This document shows positions 41,829-49,951 of a DNA stretch of 64,000 nt, in pieces. This DNA comes from an uncultured Kiloniellaceae bacterium (GTDB taxonomy: Bacteria; Pseudomonadota; Alphaproteobacteria; Kiloniellales; Kiloniellaceae), in the NCBI GenBank assembly GCA_947500035.1, contig CANMQP010000004.1, positions 1-64,000 of the forward strand. Reading direction: 5' to 3'. Made by a program: the position numbers and the translations under genes. The notes under the pieces were generated by a model. That model saw only the letters and a program-made list of their open reading frames with translations, did no database searches and was not told the origin of the DNA. Each line of letters opens with the position of its first letter. Position 1 is the first letter of the stretch.

Positions 41829-43186
41829 TCAACGCGAACCTCGGCAGCCGCAGACTCTCCATCGGTGTCGTCGCCATCGGCAGGCCGACCTTCGATGTGC
41901 CCTACGCGGAATCCTTGTTGGCCACGGCCATGACGGCGCTTGAAGGCCTCGACGCGGACATCGTCGGATCTCCCGAACTCCAGTTCGACGCGGATGCCGT
42001 GCGCGCGAACCTCGGCGCGCTGACCGAGAAGCCGCTCGACCTGCTGCTCGTGCTGCAGGTGACCTTCACCGACGCCACCATGACGGTCGAGCTGGCGAAA
42101 TCCGTCGATGCGCCCATAGTCCTCTGGTCCTTTCCCGAGCCGCGCAGCGGCGGGCGGCTGCGCCTGAACGGCTTCTGTGGCATCAATCTTGCGGCCCATG
42201 CGCTTGGCAAAGCGGGACAGTCTTTCGACTACATTCACCGCGAAGCGGATTCTCCGGAAGCCCTGGATGAGGTCATGGCGCTCGCACGTGCGGGGTATGT
42301 GAAGCGGCGTCTGATGCAAACCAGGATCGGTGTGGTCGGCGAGCATCCGGCGGGCTTCGACACCTGTTCCTACGATACGGCGGAGCTGAAATCCCGCTTC
42401 GGCGTGGAGACCCAAACTCTTCCGATTGGCGACTTTATTGCCTCAGCGGCGGCGGTCGACGATGCCAAAGCCGATGCGGTTCGCGACCGGGCCGCAGGCG
42501 ACCTGGGTTCGCTCGACGATCTGGACCAGGAATCCCTGCACAAAAGCATGAAGGTCTACGTCGCGCTGCGCGGCCTTGCCGATGAAGAAAACCTGCAGGC
42601 CCTCGCCGTGCGCTGCTGGCCCGAGTTCTTTACCGACTTCGGTTGCGCGGCCTGCGGCCCCATGGCCTTCATGAACCAGGACGGCACGCCCTGCGGCTGC
42701 GAAGCCGACGTCTTCGGCGCGCTGAGTTCCCTGGTCCTGCAATGGACTGCCGGCGAACCCGCCTTCAACACCGACCTGGTCGACGTCAACGTCGAGGACG
42801 ACACGGCGGTTTTCTGGCACTGCGGACAGGCGCCGATTTCCATGGCCGACCCGGAAGGCCCGATCGGCCCGGCCATCCATTCAAACCGCAAGCTGCCGCT
42901 GCTGAACGAATTCGCGCTGAAGCCCGGACGGGTAACCCTGGCCCGGCTGACCCAGGCCAAGAACGAGATCCGCCTGGTGCTGGGGGGCGCGGAGATCCTG
43001 CGGGCGCCGCCGAGCTTCTCCGGCACCTCCGGCGTGGCGCGCTTCGACAAACCGGCGGGCGAGGTCCTGGACCGGATCATGCGCGAAGGCCTGGAACACC
43101 ACACCGGACTGGTTTACGGCGAGCACCGTCCCGCCCTGCGGCGGCTGGCCGCCATGCTCGACCTGCCCGTCATCGAGCTGACCTGA
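41825..43186 (+). CDS. L-fucose/L-arabinose isomerase-fold sugar isomerase
   Basis: A 453-residue protein of the FucI/AraA fold. Features: IGRPTFDVPYAESLL at the N-terminus, LQVTFTDATMTVELAK, PIVLWSFPEPRSGGRLRLNG, LNGFCGINLAAHALG, and a probable metal-site Glu/Asp set in ALAVRCWPEFFTDFGCAACG and CGCEADVFGALSSL with a later His in VFWHCGQAPISM. The start ATG at 41825 overlaps the aldolase stop. It would isomerise the aldose freed by the glycosidase to the ketose taken by the kinase. In the E. coli sulfoquinovose pathway this step uses an unrelated AGE-type enzyme (YihS). Confidence 0.83.
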   Translation: MINANLGSRRLSIGVVAIGRPTFDVPYAESLLATAMTALEGLDADIVGSPELQFDADAVRANLGALTEKPLDLLLVLQVTFTDATMTVELAKSVDAPIVLWSFPEPRSGGRLRLNGFCGINLAAHALGKAGQSFDYIHREADSPEALDEVMALARAGYVKRRLMQTRIGVVGEHPAGFDTCSYDTAELKSRFGVETQTLPIGDFIASAAAVDDAKADAVRDRAAGDLGSLDDLDQESLHKSMKVYVALRGLADEENLQALAVRCWPEFFTDFGCAACGPMAFMNQDGTPCGCEADVFGALSSLVLQWTAGEPAFNTDLVDVNVEDDTAVFWHCGQAPISMADPEGPIGPAIHSNRKLPLLNEFALKPGRVTLARLTQAKNEIRLVLGGAEILRAPPSFSGTSGVARFDKPAGEVLDRIMREGLEHHTGLVYGEHRPALRRLAAMLDLPVIELT

Positions 43187-43197
43187 AGAGACAAGAT

Positions 43198-45267
43198 GTG
43201 TCTGAGCTAACGCCCCATGCCCTCTCCCCGCTTTCAGGCCTTTCCCTGATCGGTGCGGACGAGTCTGTGGCGCGCTTCTCGGTTGGCGGTATGCCCCTGG
43301 AGATTTCCTTTCCGCTCGAAGGCGTTGTCCGCATCCGGCTGGGCAAACCCGACGGGGCCGACTATCCGATCCTGGCGGACCTCGGCCCGGCGCTTTCCCT
43401 CAAGTCAGGCAAGATCGAGGGTGGGTATTGTCTTTCGGCGGACGATCTGGAGCTGGATCTGCTGAACGATCCCCTTTGTTTTATTCTGCGCAAAGCCGGG
43501 AAGGTCATCTTCCATTCGACCACCGACCGGCACTTTCGGCGTTCCTTCAGGCTTCCGCCTTTCGCCGAAACCGAACGAGGGCTCTTTGCCGCCTTTAACC
43601 TGGACAGCGGCGATTCGGTTTTTGGTTTAGGGGAAAAGTACGGGCCGTTGAACCGGCGCGGTCAGTTGGTGGTCAGCCAGAACGAAGACGCGCTCGGGGT
43701 GAATGCCGAGATCTCCTACAAGAATACGCCCTTTGCCTGGAGCCCCGCGGGCTGGGGGCTCTTCGTCAACACGCCGACCACCGTGCGGCATGGTGTCGGC
43801 TACCCCCAATGGTCCCACCGGACTTACGGCCTGGAGGTCGAGAGCAGCGAACTGGATCTCTTCCTGATCGCCGCCGAGGGACCGGCGGAAATTCTCGAAC
43901 GCTACACCGCCCTGACGGGACGACCCGTCAAACCGCCGCGCTGGAGCTACGGACTCTGGCTGAGCAAAGCCTTTTACAAGACTGCGGACGAGGCCTTATC
44001 GACAGCGCAGACCCTGCGTGAAAAGCGCATGCCGTGTGACGTCTTTACACTGGACGGGCGCGCCTGGCTCGACACTTCGACGCGTTTCGCCTTTGAATGG
44101 GACGCCGACCGCTATCCCGATCCCAAGGCCTTTACCAAAAAGATCAAAGACCTGAACCTTCGGGTTTGCGTCTGGGAATACCCATTGATTTCGCAGAAGC
44201 ACCCCCTCTTCGCCGAGCTGGCCTCAAGAGACTGGCTGCTGAAAGACGAAGATGGCGCGCCTTACGTCTATCATTGGGACCCGGCCCCCTTCGGCACGGT
44301 TCTCACCCCCCTGCCGCCGAGCGGCCTCGTCGATTTCACCCATCCCGAGGCCTATGCCTGGTACGGCAAAGCGCATCAGCGGCTCTTCGACAGCGGGATC
44401 GATGTGATCAAGAGCGACTTCGGCGAGCAGGTGCCCAGGGACGCGCACGCGGCCAACGGCGACGACGGCCGCCGCCTGCACAATGTCTATCCCCTGCTCT
44501 ATAACCGCTGCGTCTTTGAGGCGACCCAGGCGCGCTTCGGCGAGGACGCCATGGTCTGGGCGCGGTCCGGCTGGAGCGGCAGCCAAACAGCGCCGATCCA
44601 GTGGGGCGGCGATCCGGAGGTCAGCTGGGAAGGCCTGGCGGCAAGCATCAGGGGCGGCCAGTCCTGGGGCATGAGCGGCTGTCCCTACTACAGTCATGAC
44701 ATCGGCGGCTTTTATGGCGGCGATCCCGACCCGGAGCTCTACGTGCGCTGGGTTCAGGCCGGCGTGCTCTCCTCTCACTGCCGGATGCATGGGATCGGAG
44801 AGCGTGAACCCTGGGCCTTCGGCGAGGGTGTCGAAGTGATCGTTCGCGACTGGCTCGAATTACGATACCGCCTGATCCCCTATTTGGAGGACTGCGCTGA
44901 GCAGGCGGAAACGGGCTTGCCGGTGATGCGCGCCATGGTGGTCGCCTGCCCGGAGGATCCGGCGGCCTGGGCCTTCGATGAGCAGTATATGCTCGGTGAC
45001 GATCTTTTCGTTGCCCCGGTTTTACAGCCCGGCGGCAGGGTCCGTTTCTATCTGCCGAAAGGCACCTGGTACGACTTCTGGACGGAAGAACCCGCGACCG
45101 GCGGGCAGGTTCTGGAACGCAAAGTGTCGCTGCGCAAGGCCGTGCTTTTCGTGCGCGAAGGCGCGCGCCTGCCGCTCGGGCCGGTGGTTCAGCATACCGG
45201 CGAACTCAATGACTCAAATCGCGTTGAAACGCTGCGGTTATACGGGCCGGAGGGCGGCGACGGATGA
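43198..45267 (+). CDS. GH31 glycoside hydrolase (YicI alpha-xylosidase-like)
   Basis: A 689-residue cytoplasmic retaining glycosidase without signal peptide. FGLGEKYGPLNRRGQ (about residue 143), the barrel strands RWSYGLWLSKAF and FEWDADRYPDPKAF, nucleophile Asp407 in IKSDFGEQVPRDA and acid/base Asp472 in QWGGDPEVSWE are clear, followed by HDIGGFYGG. Domain layout follows YicI-type enzymes rather than the E. coli sulfoquinovosidase YihQ. The +1/-1 loop that reads FDCFWMKAFQW in YicI is LDGRAWLDTSTRFAF here, so specificity has changed. The start is the GTG at 43198 after GAAGAG. It probably releases the pathway's sugar from a glycoside inside the cell. Confidence 0.9.
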   Translation: MSELTPHALSPLSGLSLIGADESVARFSVGGMPLEISFPLEGVVRIRLGKPDGADYPILADLGPALSLKSGKIEGGYCLSADDLELDLLNDPLCFILRKAGKVIFHSTTDRHFRRSFRLPPFAETERGLFAAFNLDSGDSVFGLGEKYGPLNRRGQLVVSQNEDALGVNAEISYKNTPFAWSPAGWGLFVNTPTTVRHGVGYPQWSHRTYGLEVESSELDLFLIAAEGPAEILERYTALTGRPVKPPRWSYGLWLSKAFYKTADEALSTAQTLREKRMPCDVFTLDGRAWLDTSTRFAFEWDADRYPDPKAFTKKIKDLNLRVCVWEYPLISQKHPLFAELASRDWLLKDEDGAPYVYHWDPAPFGTVLTPLPPSGLVDFTHPEAYAWYGKAHQRLFDSGIDVIKSDFGEQVPRDAHAANGDDGRRLHNVYPLLYNRCVFEATQARFGEDAMVWARSGWSGSQTAPIQWGGDPEVSWEGLAASIRGGQSWGMSGCPYYSHDIGGFYGGDPDPELYVRWVQAGVLSSHCRMHGIGEREPWAFGEGVEVIVRDWLELRYRLIPYLEDCAEQAETGLPVMRAMVVACPEDPAAWAFDEQYMLGDDLFVAPVLQPGGRVRFYLPKGTWYDFWTEEPATGGQVLERKVSLRKAVLFVREGARLPLGPVVQHTGELNDSNRVETLRLYGPEGGDG

Positions 45268-45998
45268 ATACTGCCTCCAGATGGATTGTCGTGACGGGTG
45301 CCGCCGGTGGTATTGGACGAGCGTGTTGTCCGATCTTCCTTGGCGAAGGCTACAGCCTATTGCTGCTCGACCGGCCCGGCAGCAGTGTCATGGAATTGGC
45401 GTCCGAACTTCAGACCTCAACAGAGCAACAGGTTCTGGCTGACGCACGCGAGACCGCGTCACCAGCCGACTACGAAGCCGCGCTCTCTGTCATTTCTGAC
45501 CCGATATACGGTTTTGTCCATCTGGCCGGCGTCTTCGAGGAAGATCCCCAACTCGGTCGCGACCATGGGATCTGGGACCGCGCACTGGCGAACAATCTGA
45601 CCAACGGCTACGACCTGGCAACGGCCATGAGCGAACGCTTTCCCGCCGATGAAATCGGCCGGGTGGTCTTCGTCTCCTCGCTCGCCTTCCGCCGGGGCGC
45701 CATCGATCACGTGGCCTACACCGCCGCCAAGGGCGGACTGGTCGGACTGACCCGCGCCCTCGCCCGGCGTTTCAAGACCAAAGCCACCGTCAACGCGGTT
45801 TCGCCGGGGATCATCAAAACTTCGATGCCCGCCAAGGTGATCGAGAAACGGCGCGATACTTTGCTGCGCGAAATCCCGCTGGGCCGCTTCGGCGAACCCG
45901 AGGAAGTTGCGACCGTGATCAAATTTCTGCTCGGCAAGGACGCGAGCTACGTGACGGGACAAACAATCAATGTGGACGGTGGACAGGTGAACGACTAA
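45264..45998 (+). CDS. Short-chain dehydrogenase/reductase
   Basis: A 244-residue classical SDR: VVTGAAGGIGRACCPIFLGE (about residues 9-28), HLAG in place of NNAG (about 77-80), catalytic Ser in FVSSLAF, YTAAKGG, and a C-terminal GQTINVDGG. An Asp at the end of the second strand (LLLLDRPGSS) suggests NAD. It overlaps the glycosidase by four bases and precedes the TRAP genes. In this pathway it could oxidise or reduce the three-carbon aldehyde from the aldolase or oxidise the free sugar; neither can be decided from sequence. Confidence 0.87.
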   Translation: MNTASRWIVVTGAAGGIGRACCPIFLGEGYSLLLLDRPGSSVMELASELQTSTEQQVLADARETASPADYEAALSVISDPIYGFVHLAGVFEEDPQLGRDHGIWDRALANNLTNGYDLATAMSERFPADEIGRVVFVSSLAFRRGAIDHVAYTAAKGGLVGLTRALARRFKTKATVNAVSPGIIKTSMPAKVIEKRRDTLLREIPLGRFGEPEEVATVIKFLLGKDASYVTGQTINVDGGQVND

Positions 45999-46064
45999 CG
46001 CGGGATCAACCGGGATGTAAGGCACGGATAAAAGTGCCGCACGGAGGTCCGATTGGGAGGAAAA

Positions 46065-46697
46065 ATGACAAGCCTTTTGCTGCTGGTGATCAGTGGCCTC
46101 CGACGGGTCAACCGGGCCGCCGAGGAGGTCCTGAAGCCCATTGCCTGGATCGGTATTGCCATCATGCTGATCACGGTGGTCCTCTCGGTTTTCGGCCGCA
46201 AAACCGGCCTTTCCATGCCCTGGACCGAAAAAGCCTTCATCGTGATGCTGCCGGTCTCCGCCTTCGTCATTGCACCGATCGCCTACCGCCGCGCCGCGAA
46301 TGTGTCCCTCGATTTCTTCCATGACATGCTCGGCGGACGCATCGCCCGGCTGCATCTGCTGGTCATCCACCTTATCCTCATGCTGCTCTTCCTGATCGGC
46401 CTGGACCTCACCCTGCGTAAAATCGGTATCCGTTTCATGCCGACAGAGATCTTCCTGGACTGGCTGCTGGGTCTGGATCTGGCCTCGATCCGGCCCTTCA
46501 AGGCCCGGGTGATGATCCCGGTCCTGAACATTCCCTGGCGCGCGGTCTACATCTCCATGCCGATCTGCATGACCTTGTTGCTGCTGGCTAATCTGGAGCT
46601 GATCTTCCGCTACATCCTTGGACTGATCGATCCCTTTAACGAACAGGTCAAACCTGTGCGGAGCTTCGAGGAAGTCGAAGCCAACCGGGCGGAATAG
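46065..46697 (+). CDS. TRAP transporter small permease (DctQ type)
   Basis: A 210-residue inner-membrane protein with four main transmembrane helices (about residues 28-48, 62-80, 95-118, 165-190) of the DctQ family. A conserved WTEKAFIVMLPVSAFVI stretch fits. Start ATG at 46065 follows GGGAGG. A larger-than-usual hydrophilic loop after helix three (IGIRFMPTEIFLDWLLGLD) is present. It pairs with the DctM-type protein encoded 14 bases downstream. Confidence 0.88.
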   Translation: MTSLLLLVISGLRRVNRAAEEVLKPIAWIGIAIMLITVVLSVFGRKTGLSMPWTEKAFIVMLPVSAFVIAPIAYRRAANVSLDFFHDMLGGRIARLHLLVIHLILMLLFLIGLDLTLRKIGIRFMPTEIFLDWLLGLDLASIRPFKARVMIPVLNIPWRAVYISMPICMTLLLLANLELIFRYILGLIDPFNEQVKPVRSFEEVEANRAE

Positions 46698-46711
46698 GGG
46701 AGTATAGCGTT

Positions 46712-48016
46712 ATGCCAATGGCTTTTCTCTGGACTTTCCTGCTCCTGCTGGCCGTCAGCGTGCCGGTCGTCTTCGGGCTGCTGATCGCCTCGGGGGTCAC
46801 GGTCGTGAACGACTTCGGAAACGACTTTAAACCGCGCGATCTCAATTCCCTGCTCAGTCAGCTCTTCTCCGGCATGTCGTCGGTGCCGCTGATGGCATTG
46901 CCCATGTTCATTCTTGCCGGCGAGATCATGAACACCGGTGGGATTACGGCCCGGCTGGTGCACTTCTCGCAGACCCTGATCGGCCATGTGCGCGGCGGGC
47001 TGGCGCACGTCAACATCCTGTCGTCGATTCTCTTCGCGGGCCTGTCAGGCTCGGCCGTCGCCGACACTTCGGCTCTGGGATCGATGCTGATCCCGGCGAT
47101 GGAGAAAAACGGTTACAGCCGTCAGTTCGCCGCAGCGGTCACGGCGGCCTCGTCGGTGATCGGGCCGATCATTCCGCCCAGCGGCATCATGATCATCTAC
47201 GCCTTTATCATGGGAGTCAGTCCGGCGGCGCTCTTTGCGGCCGGCCTCATTCCCGGTCTGATGATCGGCGGCGGGCTGATGGCCGTGACCTATTTTCTCG
47301 CCATCAAGCATGATTTTCCCGTCGCCAACGAGCGCGCACCGGCGCGTGAAGTCGCGCGGGCCGCAGGAGCTTCCTTCTGGCCATTGCTCACACCGGTCAT
47401 TCTTCTGGGTGGCATCCTCTCCGGCTGGTTCACACCGACCGAGGCGGCGGGTGTGGCGGCCTTCTATGCCTTCTTCGTTGCCCTGGTGGTATTGCGCACC
47501 CTGAAGCTGCGCGAAGTGCCCCGGGTCTTCCTGCGCGCGGCGGTGGCTTCCGGAATCATTCTTTTGCTGATCGGGGCTTCCAAATCCTTCTCCTGGGTCG
47601 CGGACCAGGTCGGCGCGGCGCAGATGCTGTCGGATTTTCTGTTGTCACTGACGGAGAACCCGCTTCTGCTGCTGTTTCTCTGCAACATCATGCTCTTCAT
47701 CGTGGGCATGTTCCTGGATGCCGGTCCGGCGATCCTGATCCTGGGCCCGATCCTGGGCAGTGTCTTCGTGACGGATCTGGGACTCGATCCGGTCCACTTT
47801 GCCATCATCATGTGCGTGAACGTCACTGTCGGCCTGGCGACGCCGCCGATGGGGCTGGTGCTGTTCGTCGCCTCGTCGGTCGCCAAGGTGCGCGTCGAGC
47901 TGATCGTAAAATCCATGCTGCCGTTCCTGGCGGTAGAGGTGCTGGTGATCTTCCTGATCACCTATGTGGAGGACCTGACGCTGTTTCTGCCTCGGGCCCT
48001 TGGTTTGATCCAATGA
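46712..48016 (+). CDS. TRAP transporter large permease (DctM type)
   Basis: A 434-residue secondary transporter subunit with about 12 transmembrane helices: LPMFILAGEIMNTGGITARL (about residue 65), ILFAGLSGSAVADTSALGS (about residue 107), IGPIIPPSGIMIIYAFIMGV (about residue 150) are signature DctM segments. It uses ion gradients to move the substrate delivered by the binding protein encoded next. Substrate presumably a glycoside or sugar acid/sulfonate degraded by the preceding enzymes. Confidence 0.93.
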   Translation: MPMAFLWTFLLLLAVSVPVVFGLLIASGVTVVNDFGNDFKPRDLNSLLSQLFSGMSSVPLMALPMFILAGEIMNTGGITARLVHFSQTLIGHVRGGLAHVNILSSILFAGLSGSAVADTSALGSMLIPAMEKNGYSRQFAAAVTAASSVIGPIIPPSGIMIIYAFIMGVSPAALFAAGLIPGLMIGGGLMAVTYFLAIKHDFPVANERAPAREVARAAGASFWPLLTPVILLGGILSGWFTPTEAAGVAAFYAFFVALVVLRTLKLREVPRVFLRAAVASGIILLLIGASKSFSWVADQVGAAQMLSDFLLSLTENPLLLLFLCNIMLFIVGMFLDAGPAILILGPILGSVFVTDLGLDPVHFAIIMCVNVTVGLATPPMGLVLFVASSVAKVRVELIVKSMLPFLAVEVLVIFLITYVEDLTLFLPRALGLIQ

Positions 48017-48038
48017 CAAGAATAGGGAGGTAAATGGG

Positions 48039-49139
48039 ATGATGACCTGGAAAAAACTAGCAGCCACCACAGCCGCCTTCGGCTTCGGTGCTGCCGCGCT
48101 CACCGGAATGACAATGGGCGGAATGACGTTGAGTGGAATGGCCTTCACCAGTTCGGCCATGGCCGCGGATACAAACTTGAAGATCGCCTTCCTCGGCTCT
48201 CCGGATGACGAGGATTATGACGGCTCTCTGGTTTTGAAAAATTATGTGGAGAGCGCTTCCAATGGCGCGATCGCGGTCGAAATCTTCCCGTCCGGACGCT
48301 TCTGCTCCAATGCGGACGAATGCTCGGAAGCGCTGCTGGACGGCCGGCTGGAGATCTATATCACGACGAACGGCGGTCTCGCAGGCTGGTATCCGCCTGC
48401 GCAGTTCCTCGATCTGCCCTATCTGCTGCCGAACGACCGGGTGGCGGAATGCGTCTTCGATGGCCCGCTGGTCAGTAAGATCCGTGCGGCCGTACTTCAG
48501 GATGTCGGCGCAGCCAGGCTGATGGCGGTCTCCAACACCGGCGGCTGGCGCAACATTGCCACCACCAGCAAACAGGTCAAAACACCTGATGACGTCAACG
48601 GCCTGAAACTGCGCACCATCGGCGCCGATATCCAGATCGAGCTGGTGAAGTCCCTGGGCGGCAATCCCACCCCGATCGCCTGGCCGGAGGTCTACACTTC
48701 GCTTGGCACCGGTGTGGTGGAAGGCACCAAGAACGGCATCACCGACATCGTGAACATGAAGTTCCAGGATCACCTGAAGTACATCTCGCTCGATGGCCAC
48801 GCCTACATGGCGGCGCTCTGGTGGATGAACGAGGATGCCTTCCAGGATTTGAGCCCGGAACATCAGCGGATTGTCTACGACGGCTTCCAGTTCCTGAAGC
48901 AGACCGCCCGTGTCCTGCCCATGCGAAAGGGCGTGGATGCCTTTGAGACCTTCAAGGAAGCCGGCGGCACGATCTACTCACCGACCGCCGACGAGAAAGC
49001 GGCCTTCCAGAAAGCCGCGCAGCCGGTCTGGGACTGGTATGAGAAGAACTTCGGCGATGAATGGATTCAAGCCGCGCAGACCGCGGTCAGCGACTGCGAA
49101 GCCAAGCTGACGGCCGAGTTCGAAGAAGCCGCGAAATAG
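48039..49139 (+). CDS. TRAP transporter solute-binding protein (DctP type)
   Basis: 366 residues with a long signal peptide unusually rich in Met, Thr and Gly (GMTMGGMTLSGMAFTSSAMA, to about residue 44). Mature features: LKIAFLGSPDDEDYDGSL, SGRFCSNADECSEALLDGR, and DVNGLKLRTIGADIQIELVKS with the Arg that in most DctP proteins salt-bridges a carboxylate (or sulfonate) of the ligand. Two or more Cys pairs (FCSNADEC) are atypical and may form a disulfide. Last gene of the aldolase operon; a strong terminator follows. Confidence 0.9.
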   Translation: MMTWKKLAATTAAFGFGAAALTGMTMGGMTLSGMAFTSSAMAADTNLKIAFLGSPDDEDYDGSLVLKNYVESASNGAIAVEIFPSGRFCSNADECSEALLDGRLEIYITTNGGLAGWYPPAQFLDLPYLLPNDRVAECVFDGPLVSKIRAAVLQDVGAARLMAVSNTGGWRNIATTSKQVKTPDDVNGLKLRTIGADIQIELVKSLGGNPTPIAWPEVYTSLGTGVVEGTKNGITDIVNMKFQDHLKYISLDGHAYMAALWWMNEDAFQDLSPEHQRIVYDGFQFLKQTARVLPMRKGVDAFETFKEAGGTIYSPTADEKAAFQKAAQPVWDWYEKNFGDEWIQAAQTAVSDCEAKLTAEFEEAAK

Positions 49140-49167
49140 CGGTCATTACCCTGTCGAAAACTTCCAT

Positions 49168-49204
49168 GAGCCGCCGGCTTTAACTCCCGGCGGCTCTTTT
49201 TCTT
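49168..49204 (+). terminator. Rho-independent terminator of the aldolase-TRAP operon
   Basis: GAGCCGCCGG (49168-49177) pairs with CCGGCGGCTC (49187-49196) around a 9-base loop, followed directly by TTTTTCTT. 28 bases after the DctP stop codon. Confidence 0.92.
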
Positions 49205-49357
49205 GGGCGCCGTGAGATCTCAAAGACATCGCAATTTGGTGGACCTCAAAAAAAATGAGCTATACTCGCAGCCAATCATGCGAGAATACACGCATTCAGA
49301 CGGGGATGAATCGTGGAGAAAAGATATTCGGCGCTTGATTGAGAGAGGGGACGTGAT

Positions 49358-49933
49358 ATGACGCCAAGAATCCAAGCGAATGATCTCAAGGCTTTCGGAA
49401 GATCCTTTCCGGCACGGGAACTGACAACCAAGTTGAACTGGCAGGACGTCGGCGCTTTCAAGAAGATCAAAGTCGAACTGGCCGAACTCCGCAAGGAAGA
49501 GCAAAGCCTGCGCCGTGCGGGCAAAGCGAAGAGCTACCGCGTTCTCTTTTCCGGCCCGCCGGGCACCGGCAAGACACTTGCGGCGCTGCTGCTGGGTCAA
49601 AAGAACGGCCGCCGCGTGGTTTACGTCGATCTGCCCAATCTGATTTCACGCTACATCGGCGAAACCGAAAAAAATCTCAGCAAATTGCTTGAGCGGGCCG
49701 AGGCCGAGAACTGGCTGCTGTTCTTCGACGAAGCGGATGCTCTCTTCGGCAAACGCACGGAGGTCAAAGACAGCCACGACCGCTACGCAAATCAGGAGGT
49801 CTCCTACCTGCTTCAACGCATGGAGCAGCATGCGGACCTGGTCATCTTCTCCACCAACGCCCGCCCGGAACGCAACGAGGCGCTGCGCCGCTATTTTCAC
49901 AGGATTATCCGCTTTACGGGCGACGAGGACTGA
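49358..49933 (+). CDS. Small orphan AAA-family ATPase
   Basis: A 191-residue protein with one AAA core: Walker A GPPGTGKT (66-73), pore-loop-like ISRYIGETEKNL, Walker B LLFFDEADALF (120-130), sensor 1 Asn167 in FSTNARPE, and a terminal RRYFHRIIRF where the Arg finger is expected. The C-terminal helical lid with sensor 2 is missing, so it is about 100 residues shorter than typical CDC48-type AAA proteins. Closest recalled relatives are ATPases near phage-tail-like particles, but no such genes are nearby. It stands alone between the operon terminator and convergent rocD. Start ATG at 49358 follows GAGAGGGG. Function unknown. Confidence 0.8.
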   Translation: MTPRIQANDLKAFGRSFPARELTTKLNWQDVGAFKKIKVELAELRKEEQSLRRAGKAKSYRVLFSGPPGTGKTLAALLLGQKNGRRVVYVDLPNLISRYIGETEKNLSKLLERAEAENWLLFFDEADALFGKRTEVKDSHDRYANQEVSYLLQRMEQHADLVIFSTNARPERNEALRRYFHRIIRFTGDED

Positions 49934-49951
49934 GCCCTCTGACAATCGCAG

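Noticed and set aside
38841-49139. Tagatose or ordinary fructose catabolism as primary reading of the island
   Set aside because: LacD-type aldolase alone would allow it, but the kinase and regulator resemble YihV/YihW much more than tagatose-6-phosphate kinase or LacR; kept as an alternative.
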